The notes: generated by a model not told the origin, from the letters alone. A stretch of 33,986 nt of DNA from Pelargonium nanum (GCA_036897485.1 JAYMTF010000551.1:1-33986), one strand, 5' to 3'; positions 10,234-21,589 are shown, numbered from the stretch's first letter. Numbers and translations: made by a program.

Positions 10234-10971
10234 TCAAAAGCTTGAACCTTTCTGCTCATCGCAAGCATCATGGTACTCTTGATCCTCCTCCGGCACCGGG
10301 TGAAGCTCTGCCTCCTCCGCGACCACCGTCTTAATCTTCGCCAACATAGCCACTGGCTCCGATCCGTTCTTCTCGTCGGGGTACCTCACAACCACAACAG
10401 GACAGATACAGTTATTTACGCAATAATCGCTGACGGTCCCGAGGCGCCCCATGCTTGTCTTCCGCGATGCTCCAAACCCTCGGCTCCCCATGATGACGGC
10501 ACAGATCCCTAGGCGCTCGACCTCGAGGCAGAGCCTCTCCTTGAGGTCGTGGTCCTTGACAATGTGGATTTTGAAGGGAATTTGGGCGTCGACGAGGGGC
10601 TGGGCGAGGTCGGAGGCCTTGGTGGTTGTGAAGTTGTCGAAATCATCCTCGAGCTTCTGCTGGTTCTGCTCGGCGGTGGAGGAGGGGTTTGGACCGGAGC
10701 GGTTGAGCTGGATGGATCCCCAATCGGCGCCGTATAGGACGGAGGTGGGACGGACGTGGAGGAGGATGACGGAGTCTCCGGGCCGGATATAGTTCTGGAC
10801 GGCCCATCGGACGGCGTACGCCGACTCTTCGCTGAGGTCGACGGCAATGGCGATGCGGCGGTTGTTACCGGGGGTGACGGAGAGCGGGATGAGAGGAGTG
10901 GACGGTGCGGTGGCGTACGGAGCCGCCGCCCCTTCCGGCTTTTCAGGTGAGTGATGCGGCGGTGGATTCAT
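10234..10971 (-). CDS. Universal stress protein, PHOS32/PHOS34 type
   Basis: A 245-residue protein. It starts MNPPPHHSPEKPEG, a Pro-rich tail with an SP site at Ser8; the Arabidopsis relatives PHOS32 and PHOS34 are phosphorylated in a similar N-terminal tail by MPK3/MPK6 after flagellin (family knowledge). Residues about 38-197 form one USP domain: RRIAIAVDLSEESAYAVRWA, the RPGDSVILLHV strand, KIHIVKDHDLKERLCLE, and the nucleotide-binding loop MGSRGFGASRKTSMGRLGTVSDYC, followed by CPVVVVRYP. The acidic tail ELHPVPEEDQEYHDA is typical of the group. The 5' half is GC-rich, so several shadow frames are open. One doubt concerns the end: AAAG|GTTCAAG at codon 241 could be a splice donor, replacing the last residues GSSF with a short downstream exon. 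The role is inferred as stress or immune signalling in the cytosol. Confidence 0.92.
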   Translation of the reverse strand: MNPPPHHSPEKPEGAAAPYATAPSTPLIPLSVTPGNNRRIAIAVDLSEESAYAVRWAVQNYIRPGDSVILLHVRPTSVLYGADWGSIQLNRSGPNPSSTAEQNQQKLEDDFDNFTTTKASDLAQPLVDAQIPFKIHIVKDHDLKERLCLEVERLGICAVIMGSRGFGASRKTSMGRLGTVSDYCVNNCICPVVVVRYPDEKNGSEPVAMLAKIKTVVAEEAELHPVPEEDQEYHDACDEQKGSSF

Positions 10972-11180
10972 TGCCGGTCAAAAGAGGAGAGGTGTGAAAT
11001 GACGGTTTGTGTCCTCGGTGGAGGAGAGTGAAGTTCAGAGGAGAATGGGTTTATTTGGAAATGTGATGAAATATTTTTGGGTTCTGTTCTGTATGAATTT
11101 AAGACGATGAAATAAGATGAGGTCCGTCCTCTTACAGGGTTCGATGAGGTGTTTAATTTAAATAAATAAATCATTACTCA
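10972..11180 (-). promoter_or_regulatory. 5' UTR and proximal promoter of the PHOS gene
   Basis: The minus strand just upstream of the ATG is rich in CT (TTCACTCTCCTCCACC), as in many plant 5' UTRs, and becomes AT-rich further out. No clear TATA box was assigned. Confidence 0.3.
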
Positions 11181-14100
11181 ATATATTATTATTTATTTTA
11201 AAATATTGCTATTTGCAATTTTGCTAGATAAGGCAGTAACATTAAAAATAGTATTCTTAAAAATTTGATAGAGAAATTCATTATTCAAGTTATAAAAATT
11301 AATAATTATTTACGGTTTTGGAATTATCAAATTTATTTGTATTTTCCAGCTAAAGTATTTTTTAAAAGAAGTTTTTAAAAATATATATATTTTAAATAAA
11401 ATAGTTGTTATGTGACACCTGTATTAAGTATGAGCATGAGATTTATGATTGACATCTTATCAAGACTGAATTATTTATCCTTGATTCCTTGTCCTTTAAT
11501 GGGCTTAGAATTTGATGGATCATGGTACAATCCAAACTAGCCTTTCCCAAATGATCCTAATAAAGTCAAAACTAAACCGAACCATTCTAATTAATGTTGG
11601 TGTCATTCCAAACTCCTAATCCCCAATTAGCGGGGAACTATGAATGATGTTAGATTTCGGTTGATCTATCATGTCCAATACGAAATAAATTAATAAAAAA
11701 ATGTTAAAAAAAATTAACTTTCCAAATGGAGTCTATGTAAAATGTTTAGTTTCGTAAACAATATAGTAATGAAGTTGACAGTTTCACCGGTATCTTAGAA
11801 TGTGGCTGTGGTGTAGATACGATTAAGTTGACATGTTCACTCGTATCTTTGATGTGGCTATATATCAAATATGAAACAAATGGATGGATGGAACTGGGTA
11901 CACTTTTTCCAATTTGGACTAGTACGTATATATTCATATATGTCCCTAGCTCTTTGCACACATAATAAGCTATGAATTATTATGAGACCACAAGAAAATG
12001 AGCAGTCCTGGAGAGGAAGCTAAATAGCATTAACTGCAAATGGGCCAGGTAGGCTCTACCTCTCCATCACTTGGGCTTTTCTTGTTTGATCACTGGCATG
12101 GCATGGTGCTATATAGCTAATAGCTGTAATGTTGTTGTTGTGTCCATATTGAATACACTTTCTACGAAATTTTAACATCACTGTGGTGTCAAGAGTTGGA
12201 GATCGAGTTTGATTGAAAACAAAAGTTTGATATATGCAGGTGAGCAGAGACAGAAGAGAAGGGATAGAGACTTGGCTGGAGCATTAATGTTGAGTGTGAA
12301 GGTTGTCGGGTTCAATTATATATTGACACGTACATGTATAAATGAATACAAGAAATATATAAATGGATGATAAATATCTTGAAAAAATGACTCTTCTCAT
12401 CCTCAATGAAGCAAAAATAGAGCAGCATTCGAGCAAACACTTAGACAAGATCATGGCCCGCAATTGCCCTCGTGAGAAGGTCACTTGACTTCAGTTTCAA
12501 GCTTTGCACAATCAAGGTTATTATAAATCCATGTACTATGTAATTGATTTAAGGTTCAGGTTGTTGAGCAGTGCTTATGGTAAGGACTTCATAGTACCAT
12601 CAGACATGATACTGATGAGTATAAGAAACACATAAGCTATAGTATCACTTTTGAGATCAGATGAAGAAAATTGAGAAACCTTGAACTTTTAAATTCTTAA
12701 AACCAGTATGTGAAAAAAACAGTAGTGGATAGATATCTTGTGGTAAATGATTTTTATGGTTAAAGAGATTTGGGGGTGCAACTAATTTTGCTGACCCACT
12801 CCATGCATATTGTGTTGTTGACTTGTTGTTGTTAATTTACTTGTGCATATATAGTCTGTCATCCATATATACACCTGGCCCAATCTGTATATATAGCATT
12901 TGCAATATTCCTTGTTTCTTGTTCATATGTTGCTCTTTATTATATTGGGCTTATTAATGTAATGTAAAAATTTCAGATAAGGTGCAAGATTGATCATACA
13001 TGACAGTCTTGGAAATTAAGTATTGTGTATAAACATACTGACATTAATCTGGATATGAGCAAGAAAGCTGGAAACATCATCCCAGATTGACTGCTATCTT
13101 TGAAACTTTGCTCATCATCATCATCCATGCATGTTTTGTCTCTTTACCTGCACTGTATTTATTTCTGTGTGGTAGCTAGAAAAAATATTGTATTTGCTGT
13201 AGGAAATTTAATGCAATTTAAACTAGCTTGTTTGTGCAGATGATGAATATGTATGTATAGGTTATGTTAAGGTGACCCAAGAGGATCCAACTTGGTCTTC
13301 CAATCATAGCAGTGTATGATTTGAAAACGAAACTAATGAGCAGTAAATAAAATAAATTAATAAAGTGGTCACTTTCTTCTCGCACTTGTAAGCCACCTAG
13401 TTTGAAATTTTTGGATTTTGTGCTTCCTTTGGAGATTTTGTGCTGAAAAGGTCAACAACTCGTGCACAACGATGCTTTCTTCCTATACAATTTTGGGAGA
13501 AAATAGTATGTCTGTGACTGTCAATTTGTTTGGTAACCATTTCTTATAAATATGAGCTTACTTTCTATCTTTTCCTTTAAACTCTTACTTAGGTTAACGC
13601 GTATATCAAGTTGGGGTTATTTGATGAAACGAAACGCTATACATGTTCTCACAAATTAATTGAGAAAAAAAAGATGAGTGATAGTTGTCCTAATATATGT
13701 TAATTAATAGAACATGATTGAGTTTTGTTTTTTTTTTTTAAATTGTGTGGAGGAGCAATTGAGCTGATCTTGATGTTGTTGAATGAGGTCATGTGGAAGT
13801 TTGGTGCATACGCAGGCAGGCAGGATACAGTTTCATTATTGGACAGGGATTGAAGTACAAAAGGTTGGTTGCAACATTTATTAGGAGAAATAAATTAAAG
13901 GGTTTTGTAGGCTTGTGACACCCCCATCAGGCATCAGCAACAATATTATGATCTTTAGTTAGATGAGTGAAAGTGATCTGAGAGTAGGTCTTCTCTGCCC
14001 AACATTTCTTGTCCACTCACTCTTTGCTGCTACACAAGTTGTTTCAGATCTCATCTATGGCTTTCACCTTTCACACCACACTTATTTCTTTACAGTGATG

Positions 14101-14469
14101 AATTATGAGCAAAGCACACAAGACCATTTCCAAATGAGGGTGGTCTACTCTCCAATTTGAAACTTCTTCTTTGACCTTTTCTTCCACTTCAGGGACCAAA
14201 ATGCCCATTCCTTTTTCTCTAAAGAAAGAGGTTGATATGTCTTTGTAAGGTATAACTCCAAGGTGCAAGACTTTTCTGCAGTCAATTTTTGGAACTAAAA
14301 GCACATAAATGGCCAAAGGGCATATTAGTCAGTTCAAGAAGGTTAGTTGACTTCAATTCAATGCAAATTGCATATTACATAGAGAGGTGCTATTGGGTTT
14401 CTCTGGGAATGACCTGTGTTGCATTCTCTCCAATATTAATCTTGAATTCTTGATCTTTAATTAATAGAA
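11181..14469. other. Gene-free spacer of about 3.3 kb
   Basis: AT-rich, with no open frame that looks coding and no tRNA, rRNA or microRNA precursor that I recognise. The last few hundred bases form the promoter of the receptor kinase. Confidence 0.5.
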
Positions 14470-14527
14470 TATATATACTACATCTGTCTGAGTAACAAGT
14501 CCTGTCTGCAAATTCTGTTGTGCAGCC
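14470..14527 (+). promoter_or_regulatory. TATA box and short leader of the receptor kinase
   Basis: TATATATA at 14470-14477 lies about 50 bases upstream of the ATG at 14528, which would give a short leader. Confidence 0.4.
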
Positions 14528-17002
14528 ATGGATGTCAACAATCCATGGGTCTTGCCATCTGTTCTCTTCCTCTTCTTCTCTATCTGGTCCCGTGACCTCT
14601 GCTGCCTTGGAGCTGACACCATATCTGCAAACCAGTCTCTCTCTGGAGATGAAACCATTGTCTCTGCAGGTCAGCAGTTTGTGCTAGGTTTCTTCCAACC
14701 AGGTAACTCCTCCAACTTCTATATTGGCATGTGGTACAGTAAGGTCTCCACCCAGACAATTGTTTGGGTTGCAAACAAGAAGACTTCAGTTTCTGATAAA
14801 TATTCTTCAGAGCTGAGAATATCTGGTGGGAATTTGGTTCTCTTCAATGAGGCCAAAGTCCCAATTTGGTCCACAAATGTGAGCTCCACCTCCTCAGATT
14901 CAGTAGAGGCAGTTCTTGAAGATACTGGAAATCTTGTTTTGAGACAAGGCCCAAATTCAACAGCAGCACCATTGTGGCAGAGCTTTGATCATCCGGCTCA
15001 CACATGGCTTCCTGGTAGCAAGATTGGCTATAATAAACACACCAACAAAAGCCAGCTTCTCACTTCTTGGAAGAACTCGCAAGATCCTACGCCGGGTCGT
15101 TATGCTCTTGAGCTTGCTCCGGACGGAAGCAACCAGTATCTGATATTGTGGAACAGGACTGAGCAGTTTTGGACTAGTGGAGCTTGGAATGGGCAAATCT
15201 TCAGCCTTGTTCCTGAAATGAGGTCCAATTACATCTACAACTTCAGTTTTGTCTCCAACGAGAATGAGAGTTACTTCACATATTCTCTATACAACACTTC
15301 CATTATATCTCGATTCGTGATGGATGTGTCGGGGCAGATTAAGCAATTGACTTGGTTGGAGGGTAGCAAGGAGTGGAATCTGTTTTGGTCTCAGCCAAGA
15401 CAGCAGTGTGAAGTTTATGCTTTCTGTGGGGCATATGGAAGCTGCAATGAGAAAGGATTTCCTTTCTGCAATTGCTTGACAGGGTTCGAGCCAAAGTCGA
15501 AAAATGATTGGGATTCAAGGGATTATTCTGGTGGGTGTGTGAGGAAAACAGATCTGCAGTGTGGGAACTCTAGTCTTGCTAATGCCAAGACTGATGGCTT
15601 TTTACCATATTCCCCCATTAATTTGCCCAAGCATTCACAAACTGTGTCTGTTGCGGGTGCTTCGGAATGTCAATCAACCTGCCTGAATAACTGCACTTGC
15701 ACTGCTTATGCTTATGATGGTGACCAATGTATGATTTGGGTTGGAGATCTTTTGAGCACACAGCAACTTGCTGATGATGGCAGTGGAGGCAAAACTCTTT
15801 ACCTCAGACTAGCTGCTTCTGAGTTTAAGAATCCTGGTAATAACAAGGGAATGGTAATTGGTGTTGTTGTGGGCTCAGCTGTTGCTGCTGTTCTTCTGCT
15901 AGGCCTTGTGTTTGCAATGTTGAGAAAGGGAAAGAGAAAAACCCGGGTTGAGGGTTCGTTGGTGGCGTATGCCTATAGAGATTTGCAAAATGCTACCAAG
16001 AACTTCTCGGAAAGATTGGGAGGGGGAGGTTTTGGTTCTGTTTTCAAAGGGACACTGCCTGATTCAAGTGTTATAGCTGTGAAGAAGCTTGAGAGCATCA
16101 GCCAGGGAGAGAAGCAATTTAGATCCGAAGTTAGCACGATCGGGACCATCCAGCATGTCAATCTTGTTCGCCTTCGCGGGTTCTGCTCAGAGGGTACCAA
16201 GAAGCTGTTGGTATATGATTTCATGCCAAATGGATCTTTAGATGTCCATCTTCTCAATGAGGATGGTTCAAAGATCCTAGACTGGAAGACAAGGTACCAA
16301 ATTGCTCTTGGAATAGCTAGAGGGCTGGTTTACCTCCACGAGAAGTGCAGAGACTGCATCATACACTGCGACATAAAGCCAGAAAACATTCTTTTGGATG
16401 CTGAATTATGTCCCAAAGTGGCAGATTTTGGACTGGCAAAGCTAGTTGGGAGGGAGTTCAGTAGGGTGTTGACAACAATGAGAGGGACGAGAGGGTATCT
16501 CGCGCCTGAGTGGATTTCAGGAGTGGCAATTACATCGAAAGCTGACGTTTACAGCTACGGGATGATGCTTTTTGAGATCATATCCGGAAGGAGAAACACC
16601 GGGCAGGACAAAGATGGAAAAGTTAGTTTCTTTCCAACTTATGCAGCAAAGCTAGTAGTAGAAGGAGGTGATGTCCTTACTCTACTTGATCCAAGGCTGG
16701 AGGGAAATGCAGATGTGGAAGAGATAGCAAGAGTTTGCAAAATAGCCGGTTGGTGTGCTCAAGATGACGAAACTCACAGGCCTTCCATGAGTCAGATAGT
16801 TCAGATTCTTGAGGGTGTTCTTGAGGTGACCGTGCCACCGGTTCCAAGATCTCTCCAAGTGTTTGTAGACAGCCAGGAGCACATAGTCTTCTTTACAGAT
16901 TCATCCACAAGCCAGAGTTCACAGACAAGAAGCAACACCTCAACCTCAACTTCCTTTTCTCAGGCCAAGAGCACAACATCCTCCATGAGTTCCAAGTCCT
17001 AA
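14528..17002 (+). CDS. G-type lectin S-receptor-like Ser/Thr kinase (At2g19130-like), intronless
   Basis: A single 824-residue exon. A signal peptide covers about residues 1-28 (hydrophobic LPSVLFLFFSIW). The B-lectin domain covers about 30-150 (FVLGFFQPGNSSNFYIGMWY, TIVWVANK, GNLVL). An S-locus glycoprotein region (about 200-315) leads to a Cys-rich EGF/PAN segment (about 295-430: CEVYAFCGAYGSC, CQSTCLNNCTCTAYAY). One membrane span lies at about 441-465. The kinase covers about 490-770, with the Gly loop GGGGFGSVFKG, Lys in AVKKLE, HCDIKPENILLD at about 611, DFGLAK at about 632 and APEW at about 658. The catalytic motif is HCD rather than HRD, so this is a non-RD kinase, a class linked to pattern-recognition signalling (family knowledge). 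The tail is Ser/Thr-rich. Many N-X-S/T sites occur in the ectodomain. All catalytic residues are present, so it is probably an active plasma-membrane receptor; the ligand is unknown. Confidence 0.95.
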   Translation: MDVNNPWVLPSVLFLFFSIWSRDLCCLGADTISANQSLSGDETIVSAGQQFVLGFFQPGNSSNFYIGMWYSKVSTQTIVWVANKKTSVSDKYSSELRISGGNLVLFNEAKVPIWSTNVSSTSSDSVEAVLEDTGNLVLRQGPNSTAAPLWQSFDHPAHTWLPGSKIGYNKHTNKSQLLTSWKNSQDPTPGRYALELAPDGSNQYLILWNRTEQFWTSGAWNGQIFSLVPEMRSNYIYNFSFVSNENESYFTYSLYNTSIISRFVMDVSGQIKQLTWLEGSKEWNLFWSQPRQQCEVYAFCGAYGSCNEKGFPFCNCLTGFEPKSKNDWDSRDYSGGCVRKTDLQCGNSSLANAKTDGFLPYSPINLPKHSQTVSVAGASECQSTCLNNCTCTAYAYDGDQCMIWVGDLLSTQQLADDGSGGKTLYLRLAASEFKNPGNNKGMVIGVVVGSAVAAVLLLGLVFAMLRKGKRKTRVEGSLVAYAYRDLQNATKNFSERLGGGGFGSVFKGTLPDSSVIAVKKLESISQGEKQFRSEVSTIGTIQHVNLVRLRGFCSEGTKKLLVYDFMPNGSLDVHLLNEDGSKILDWKTRYQIALGIARGLVYLHEKCRDCIIHCDIKPENILLDAELCPKVADFGLAKLVGREFSRVLTTMRGTRGYLAPEWISGVAITSKADVYSYGMMLFEIISGRRNTGQDKDGKVSFFPTYAAKLVVEGGDVLTLLDPRLEGNADVEEIARVCKIAGWCAQDDETHRPSMSQIVQILEGVLEVTVPPVPRSLQVFVDSQEHIVFFTDSSTSQSSQTRSNTSTSTSFSQAKSTTSSMSSKS

Positions 17003-18138
17003 AGAAACTATTATAGATGGATCAAAGCATCAAGTCCTTGCTATAAGTGGCTCTGGGATTCTAATTCTGGCACTAAATAACTGTTTCAAAGCATTGTATT
17101 TGTATTTGTATATTCTCCAATCTAGTATCAGTATATGTTAAGGTGTTGTTTAAACAAACTACAATAATTTTCTTCTCTTGGTCTGAGTTTGTCATGAAAA
17201 TCATATTCTAGAGCAGATTATAAACATTATATGACTCAGTAAGTTGATAGTAATGTACAAATTATGACCAGAGTGGTTTAGCTATATCTTGCCAGTCTCA
17301 TTCAAGAACAATATGTGCAAAAGAATCTGGTGCTGCCCCATTTTTGGCTTCCAGAAGAAAGAAATATTTTACAAAATTTGAATTCATGAGTGGTTCCAAT
17401 CTTTTAACATCTCCCTGGTCATTGGGTCAAGCAGACTGAGATAAATTTGACCAGACAAACCATCTGAATTTGAGTGACTTAGTCTTAGTGAGTCATCAGA
17501 ATTGACTCATCATAAATGATTTGAATTGAGGTTTCAGTTTCAATTCAGAATAAAGATTCATAGCATACATTGCACTTAATTTGTCCCATAACTTGGAATG
17601 AATGTATGGGAAGAGATTCTGGGAAATGGGAAAACCCTTTTATTTAGTTTTGCTTGATACTTCTGTTATTAATTTTGATGATATACCTAAACCTAATTAA
17701 GAGTTACTGCTGAGGCAGCTGAGCTGACTGATCACTTTAGGGAAAGAAAAACAAATTCACAGAAATTTAGATGATGAATTCAGAAAATTTTAACTGAAAT
17801 TGCAGAGACCATAATGTTGATAGTGGGTAGGTTTCCACTAAGATAATCAAAGTAATAATTTGAATGTTTGTTGGATGCACTTTATAGTAGGAAGGTTTCA
17901 AGAATAAGATTATCAATATAATTGAAAAATGAAAGACAGCTTAACAGTATTATCTTGTTCTTTTTAATAAGTAGAGCATGTTCTTTTTAATTTCCTCCGA
18001 AAAATGTGGAGAAAAAGTAATTACGAAGCACGTCAACACACGAAACCAACAGGCAACAGAGGAGCTCCTAATTTGCAGAGAGAAGACGAAGAAGGTGCTT
18101 TCATTAAAACGCAACAAATCGAATTTTGACGTCAACTT
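17003..18138. other. Convergent intergenic region between receptor kinase and TM-protein gene
   Basis: It holds the 3' UTRs of the two converging genes. AT-rich; no other feature is seen. Confidence 0.5.
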
Positions 18139-18969
18139 CTAATGCTCTGTCTCTGCTCTGCGGTGGTTCCTTTCCAGCAGCCCTTCCATTATGACCCTCT
18201 TCCTGCAGCAACCCGCCGTCGACCTCGTCCTCCTAAACTTCTCCGGCCGCCGGTTTCCGGCGACCCCACTAGCCACCGGCAGAAAGTAAAGCCAAATCGA
18301 CGTCACAACTATGGCCCAGAGCTTGCCCCACAGAACCGTGATCGTAAGACTAATAAATAACATAAACACCCCAGAACTCAAACTCTGTTTCGCTTCACCT
18401 TTTTTGTTCAGCTTCGTGTCCACGCTTGATTTCATGTTCAAAGACTCGGATTGATTTCTTGATTCTAGAGTCGAAGACGACAACACTGCCACCGAATTGT
18501 GTTTGGTTTCTTGATCTTCGAGATCCTCTGTTTTGTTTTCATCGCTACCATAAGAAGACGACGAAGATCCTTCGCTCCTCATTGACTGTGATGATCTCAT
18601 ACCTTTCTTTTCCCGAACACCTTTGCTCTGCAAATCAACAAGAACAAGAAAAGGCCATTAAAATCTCGATTAACTGAGAATAAAAATACAATCTTGATTG
18701 AATAAACTCACCAGTATAATCTCGAACATGACTGCTCGGATCACCCGAGAAAGTGTCCGTTTCGGAGGACTAGGGACCGGTTCTTGCGAATCAGCCGAGC
18801 ACCCACCACCAGATTTGGCGGCGGGAAGCTTCATATTGTCTCCGTCGACGTCTTTACTGTTGCCGGCGGAGATGTAGGTGAGGGCGCGGCCGAAGGAGCG
18901 CCTTTTGACGCCCATGTCAACGACAGGACGACAACAGAGCAAGAATTTATTTCTTGAAACCCCCTTCAT
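18139..18969 (-). CDS. Plant-specific single-span membrane protein, unknown function (2 exons)
   Basis: Exons are 18969-18712 and 18627-18139 on the minus strand, with a GT-AG intron at 18711-18628; the phase-0 join gives 248 residues. The N-terminus MKGVSRNKFLLCCRPVVDM is basic and Cys-containing and resembles the conserved start of a family of uncharacterised plant proteins. Residues about 100-170 are Ser- and acid-rich and likely disordered. Residues about 172-203 (GVFMLFISLTITVLWGKLWA onward) form one strong membrane span with conserved-looking Trp residues. The tail after it is strongly basic (RRPEKFRRTRS, CCRKR). An in-frame ATG at 19047 would add 26 residues. I preferred 18969 because MKG-SRNKFLLC looks like the family start. 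No enzymatic motif is present. I cannot name a function. Confidence 0.8.
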
Positions 18970-19498
18970 CGTTACAATAACAAGTGATCTGTTTCTTTTT
19001 TCCCTCTTGTAACGCTTGTGATCTCCAAAGAAGTTACTACAAGACACTTGTTCTTAATTAATAATGATTAGAGACAACGTTTGGTTTGGTCAATTGGTGT
19101 GCTGTGGTGTTTGATGACATATTCCTTTGAGCTTTTTTCGGTTTCTACGAGGATAAAAGAAGGAGCAAGAGGACAATTGTGGACAAACATAACCAGCTAG
19201 ATTAGTGCTTAACGCACAAAATAGATAAACATTTGGATATGTATATATATACACACACTCCACTCCGGTGAACTTAGGATATATCATTTCTATTGGTGTC
19301 TCTGAAAAGTTTTTATAAATAAAAATGGAAGTAATTTTTTTTTTTTCTTTTTTAAACCAAAAATAAATGGAAGTATTAATTTCAAAGAAAAGAAGACTTT
19401 CTCTTTCAAAGAAATTACCCCAAGCAACTTGTGCCCATATTTAAAGAACTCAGACCAAAATGACCAATTAAAACAAACAGTTATCTAAGCTTTTTTGC

Positions 19499-19620
19499 AA
19501 GCCCAAAACGAAATCGGTATCCGCTTAAGCAAAAACAACATTTGTTTTTTCAAAGCCCAAATGATTTATTTCTATCCTCCTGAAAGCCCAATTTCCAAAC
19601 AATTCAAATGCTCAAGCCCA
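19499..19620 (-). promoter_or_regulatory. Cluster of four TGGGCTT (site II-like) elements
   Basis: On the minus strand TGGGCTT occurs at about 19499-19505, 19553-19559, 19584-19590 and 19614-19620. This is about 530-650 bases upstream of the minus-strand membrane-protein gene. TGGGCY is the TCP-bound site II motif. Four copies in 122 bases of AT-rich DNA is notable, but the distance from the gene makes a promoter role uncertain. Confidence 0.35.
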
Positions 19621-20336
19621 AAATCAACCCATTAGCTTTTAAAACCCAAACAAGCATTCATAAATAATATATAAAAAAAATCATAGAACTTCCTCTTTTT
19701 TCTCAAGATAAATATAAAAAAAACAAGATATTAATGTTTAATATTAATTTTCTGGATAATTATTAATTAATAAAATAATAAATGTTTATAATGCTTTATT
19801 GATGAAATAAAACTCTTGAACACCATTATTGCATCAAATATAAATCTACTGATAAATTCTTCGATTTGGTCTCATGAAAACGGATAATCAATTGCACTAA
19901 AGGAAGGTTCCAAGCTAGTTAATCAATTGGTTATGTTGTGAAATCCATCAGCAAAATGAGAAATAAGATCAAAAGCAATTAGCTGGTTGACCAGTTAATT
20001 AGGACTACTGACCGCACCTTTCCTTGTACGCTACCACACTTGTCCCCCACTTTATTTCACTCACACCTTGACTTCCACCTATTTCTTTTCTTGCTATTTT
20101 CTTCGAAGCCAATGCTTTATGTAAATGCATGTTATTCACGTAGAAGTTCATAACTGATTTAATTTGAGCTGCATGTCGAATTCCTGTTGTGTTGGACTTT
20201 ATTTGTGTGTTGTACAATATTTAATATGAACTCGATATTTTTAGTAATTATGATTCGTGATTCAACACAAACTTAATACGATTATGAACATATACAATCT
20301 AAATATCGTATAAATGTTATGCTCTACGTCCCAACA
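19621..20336. other. AT-rich spacer
   Basis: No gene or element was recognised; frames are short in all directions. Confidence 0.4.
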
Positions 20337-20551
20337 TAAGTCATATTTCTCTTTCTTTTTTTATCAGCAACAGGACGTTATACTCGAAGTAACAATGTTT
20401 CTCACTCCCCAAAGGGAGCGTCAGCCTAAACCGCACCTCACAAATCTCACCCCATATTTTCGACAAAGAGGCTCGAACTTGAGAACTCAGAGAGAATCCA
20501 AAGTGTTTTAACTACTTGGCCCAGCATGTCTTGGTAAGTCATATTTCTCTT
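20337..20551 (-). mobile_element. Complete tRNA-derived SINE with 17-bp target-site duplication
   Basis: An identical 17-base direct repeat, TAAGTCATATTTCTCTT, lies at 20337-20353 and 20535-20551. Between them is a 181-base element on the minus strand. Its 5' end (20534 downward) reads CCAAGACATGCTGGGCCAAG. GGCCAAGTAGTTA is an A-box-like sequence, and AAGTTCGAGCC a B-box about 40 bases on. The 3' end is GTTGCTGATAAAAAAAGA, a short A-rich tail abutting the duplication. The small non-coding size, pol III promoter boxes, A-rich tail and duplication together define a SINE. The perfect duplication suggests a fairly recent insertion. Confidence 0.85.
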
Positions 20552-21589
20552 AAATTAAGTCTCAAAATGAGTATTCTCTTTCTTTTTTAGTAAGTTAATT
20601 ATACATGAATTGTCACTAATATCATTATTATAACAAGTTAATTTGCATTCCTTAATATATGATCACGATGATACAAGAATAAATATATCACACTAATTAA
20701 CTTCTCAATTTTTTTATTTTCTAAAAATTGAATCCATTATATTTTAGCCTTTTAGGTACACTACTCCAAATAATGTCTTCAAACAAAATTGTAACAAAAA
20801 ATATAGAAATAATTTTAATGTACATAAGTATATAATTACAAGTTAATATTACTCAACAAATATCATTCTGGTGATTGTTTCTACACCCCCATTAGATTTC
20901 ACGATTTTTTTAACTTATATTATATAAATACTCTATTAATTAGTTGAGCTGATACAGATAGCTACAAACCAGTCCAAAACCAAAAGTAGTTTAATAAAAA
21001 GGTAAAGTCAATATAATTTTTGTTGTGTTGCATCAGCATGTAACGCTTGACTTTAAATAGGTAGATGGATTGGCATGTGTAGAGACTTTATTATGAGTAT
21101 TTCAAATATCAAAACCATTCCATTACGTATCCACTTATTATTGTCTTCACATATATGGCTTTGCATAGAAACCGTACATATTTTCCGTCCACGAGTTCCG
21201 TTTCATACTGTTTTTACAAGTCATTGATGAGAACGAAATAACAAAAAAAATGGGACCCACATATTTGAGGTGTTTTCTGTTTATCATCCAAAACTGGAGA
21301 AGATGTGACGAAGAATCATTGTTTCTTTCCTTCCTATTTCTCATTTCCTCTTCATACTTCAATTTCATAAATACCCGTTCACACGTGTGTTAACCCTCTT
21401 CTTCTTCTTGCCTTCCTCCGGGGACATTTATTTTTATTTTGCTATCATTAATTATTAAAAATAAATAGTATTCATTTTTTATAAGCTATTCATGAGTGTG
21501 TTTTTTACTGTCCACGCAATACATTAAAATGTTGTTTGTCTTCTTGTTCACGTGTTAAGAAAATTTTTAGGTATTGTGTTAACGTCTTA
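20552..21589. other. AT-rich spacer
   Basis: No coding region or recognisable element; many A/T runs. Confidence 0.4.

Noticed and set aside
10451..10950. Several open frames overlapping the PHOS gene on both strands
   Set aside because: Shadows of GC-rich third positions. Only the 245-residue frame contains the USP domain.
12240..12275. microRNA156-like string (GAGCAGAGACAGAAGAGAAG)
   Set aside because: It differs from miR156 at several positions and no complementary arm is present nearby.
13060..13080. microRNA396-like string (AAGAAAGCTGGAAAC)
   Set aside because: Only a partial match, with no foldback partner.
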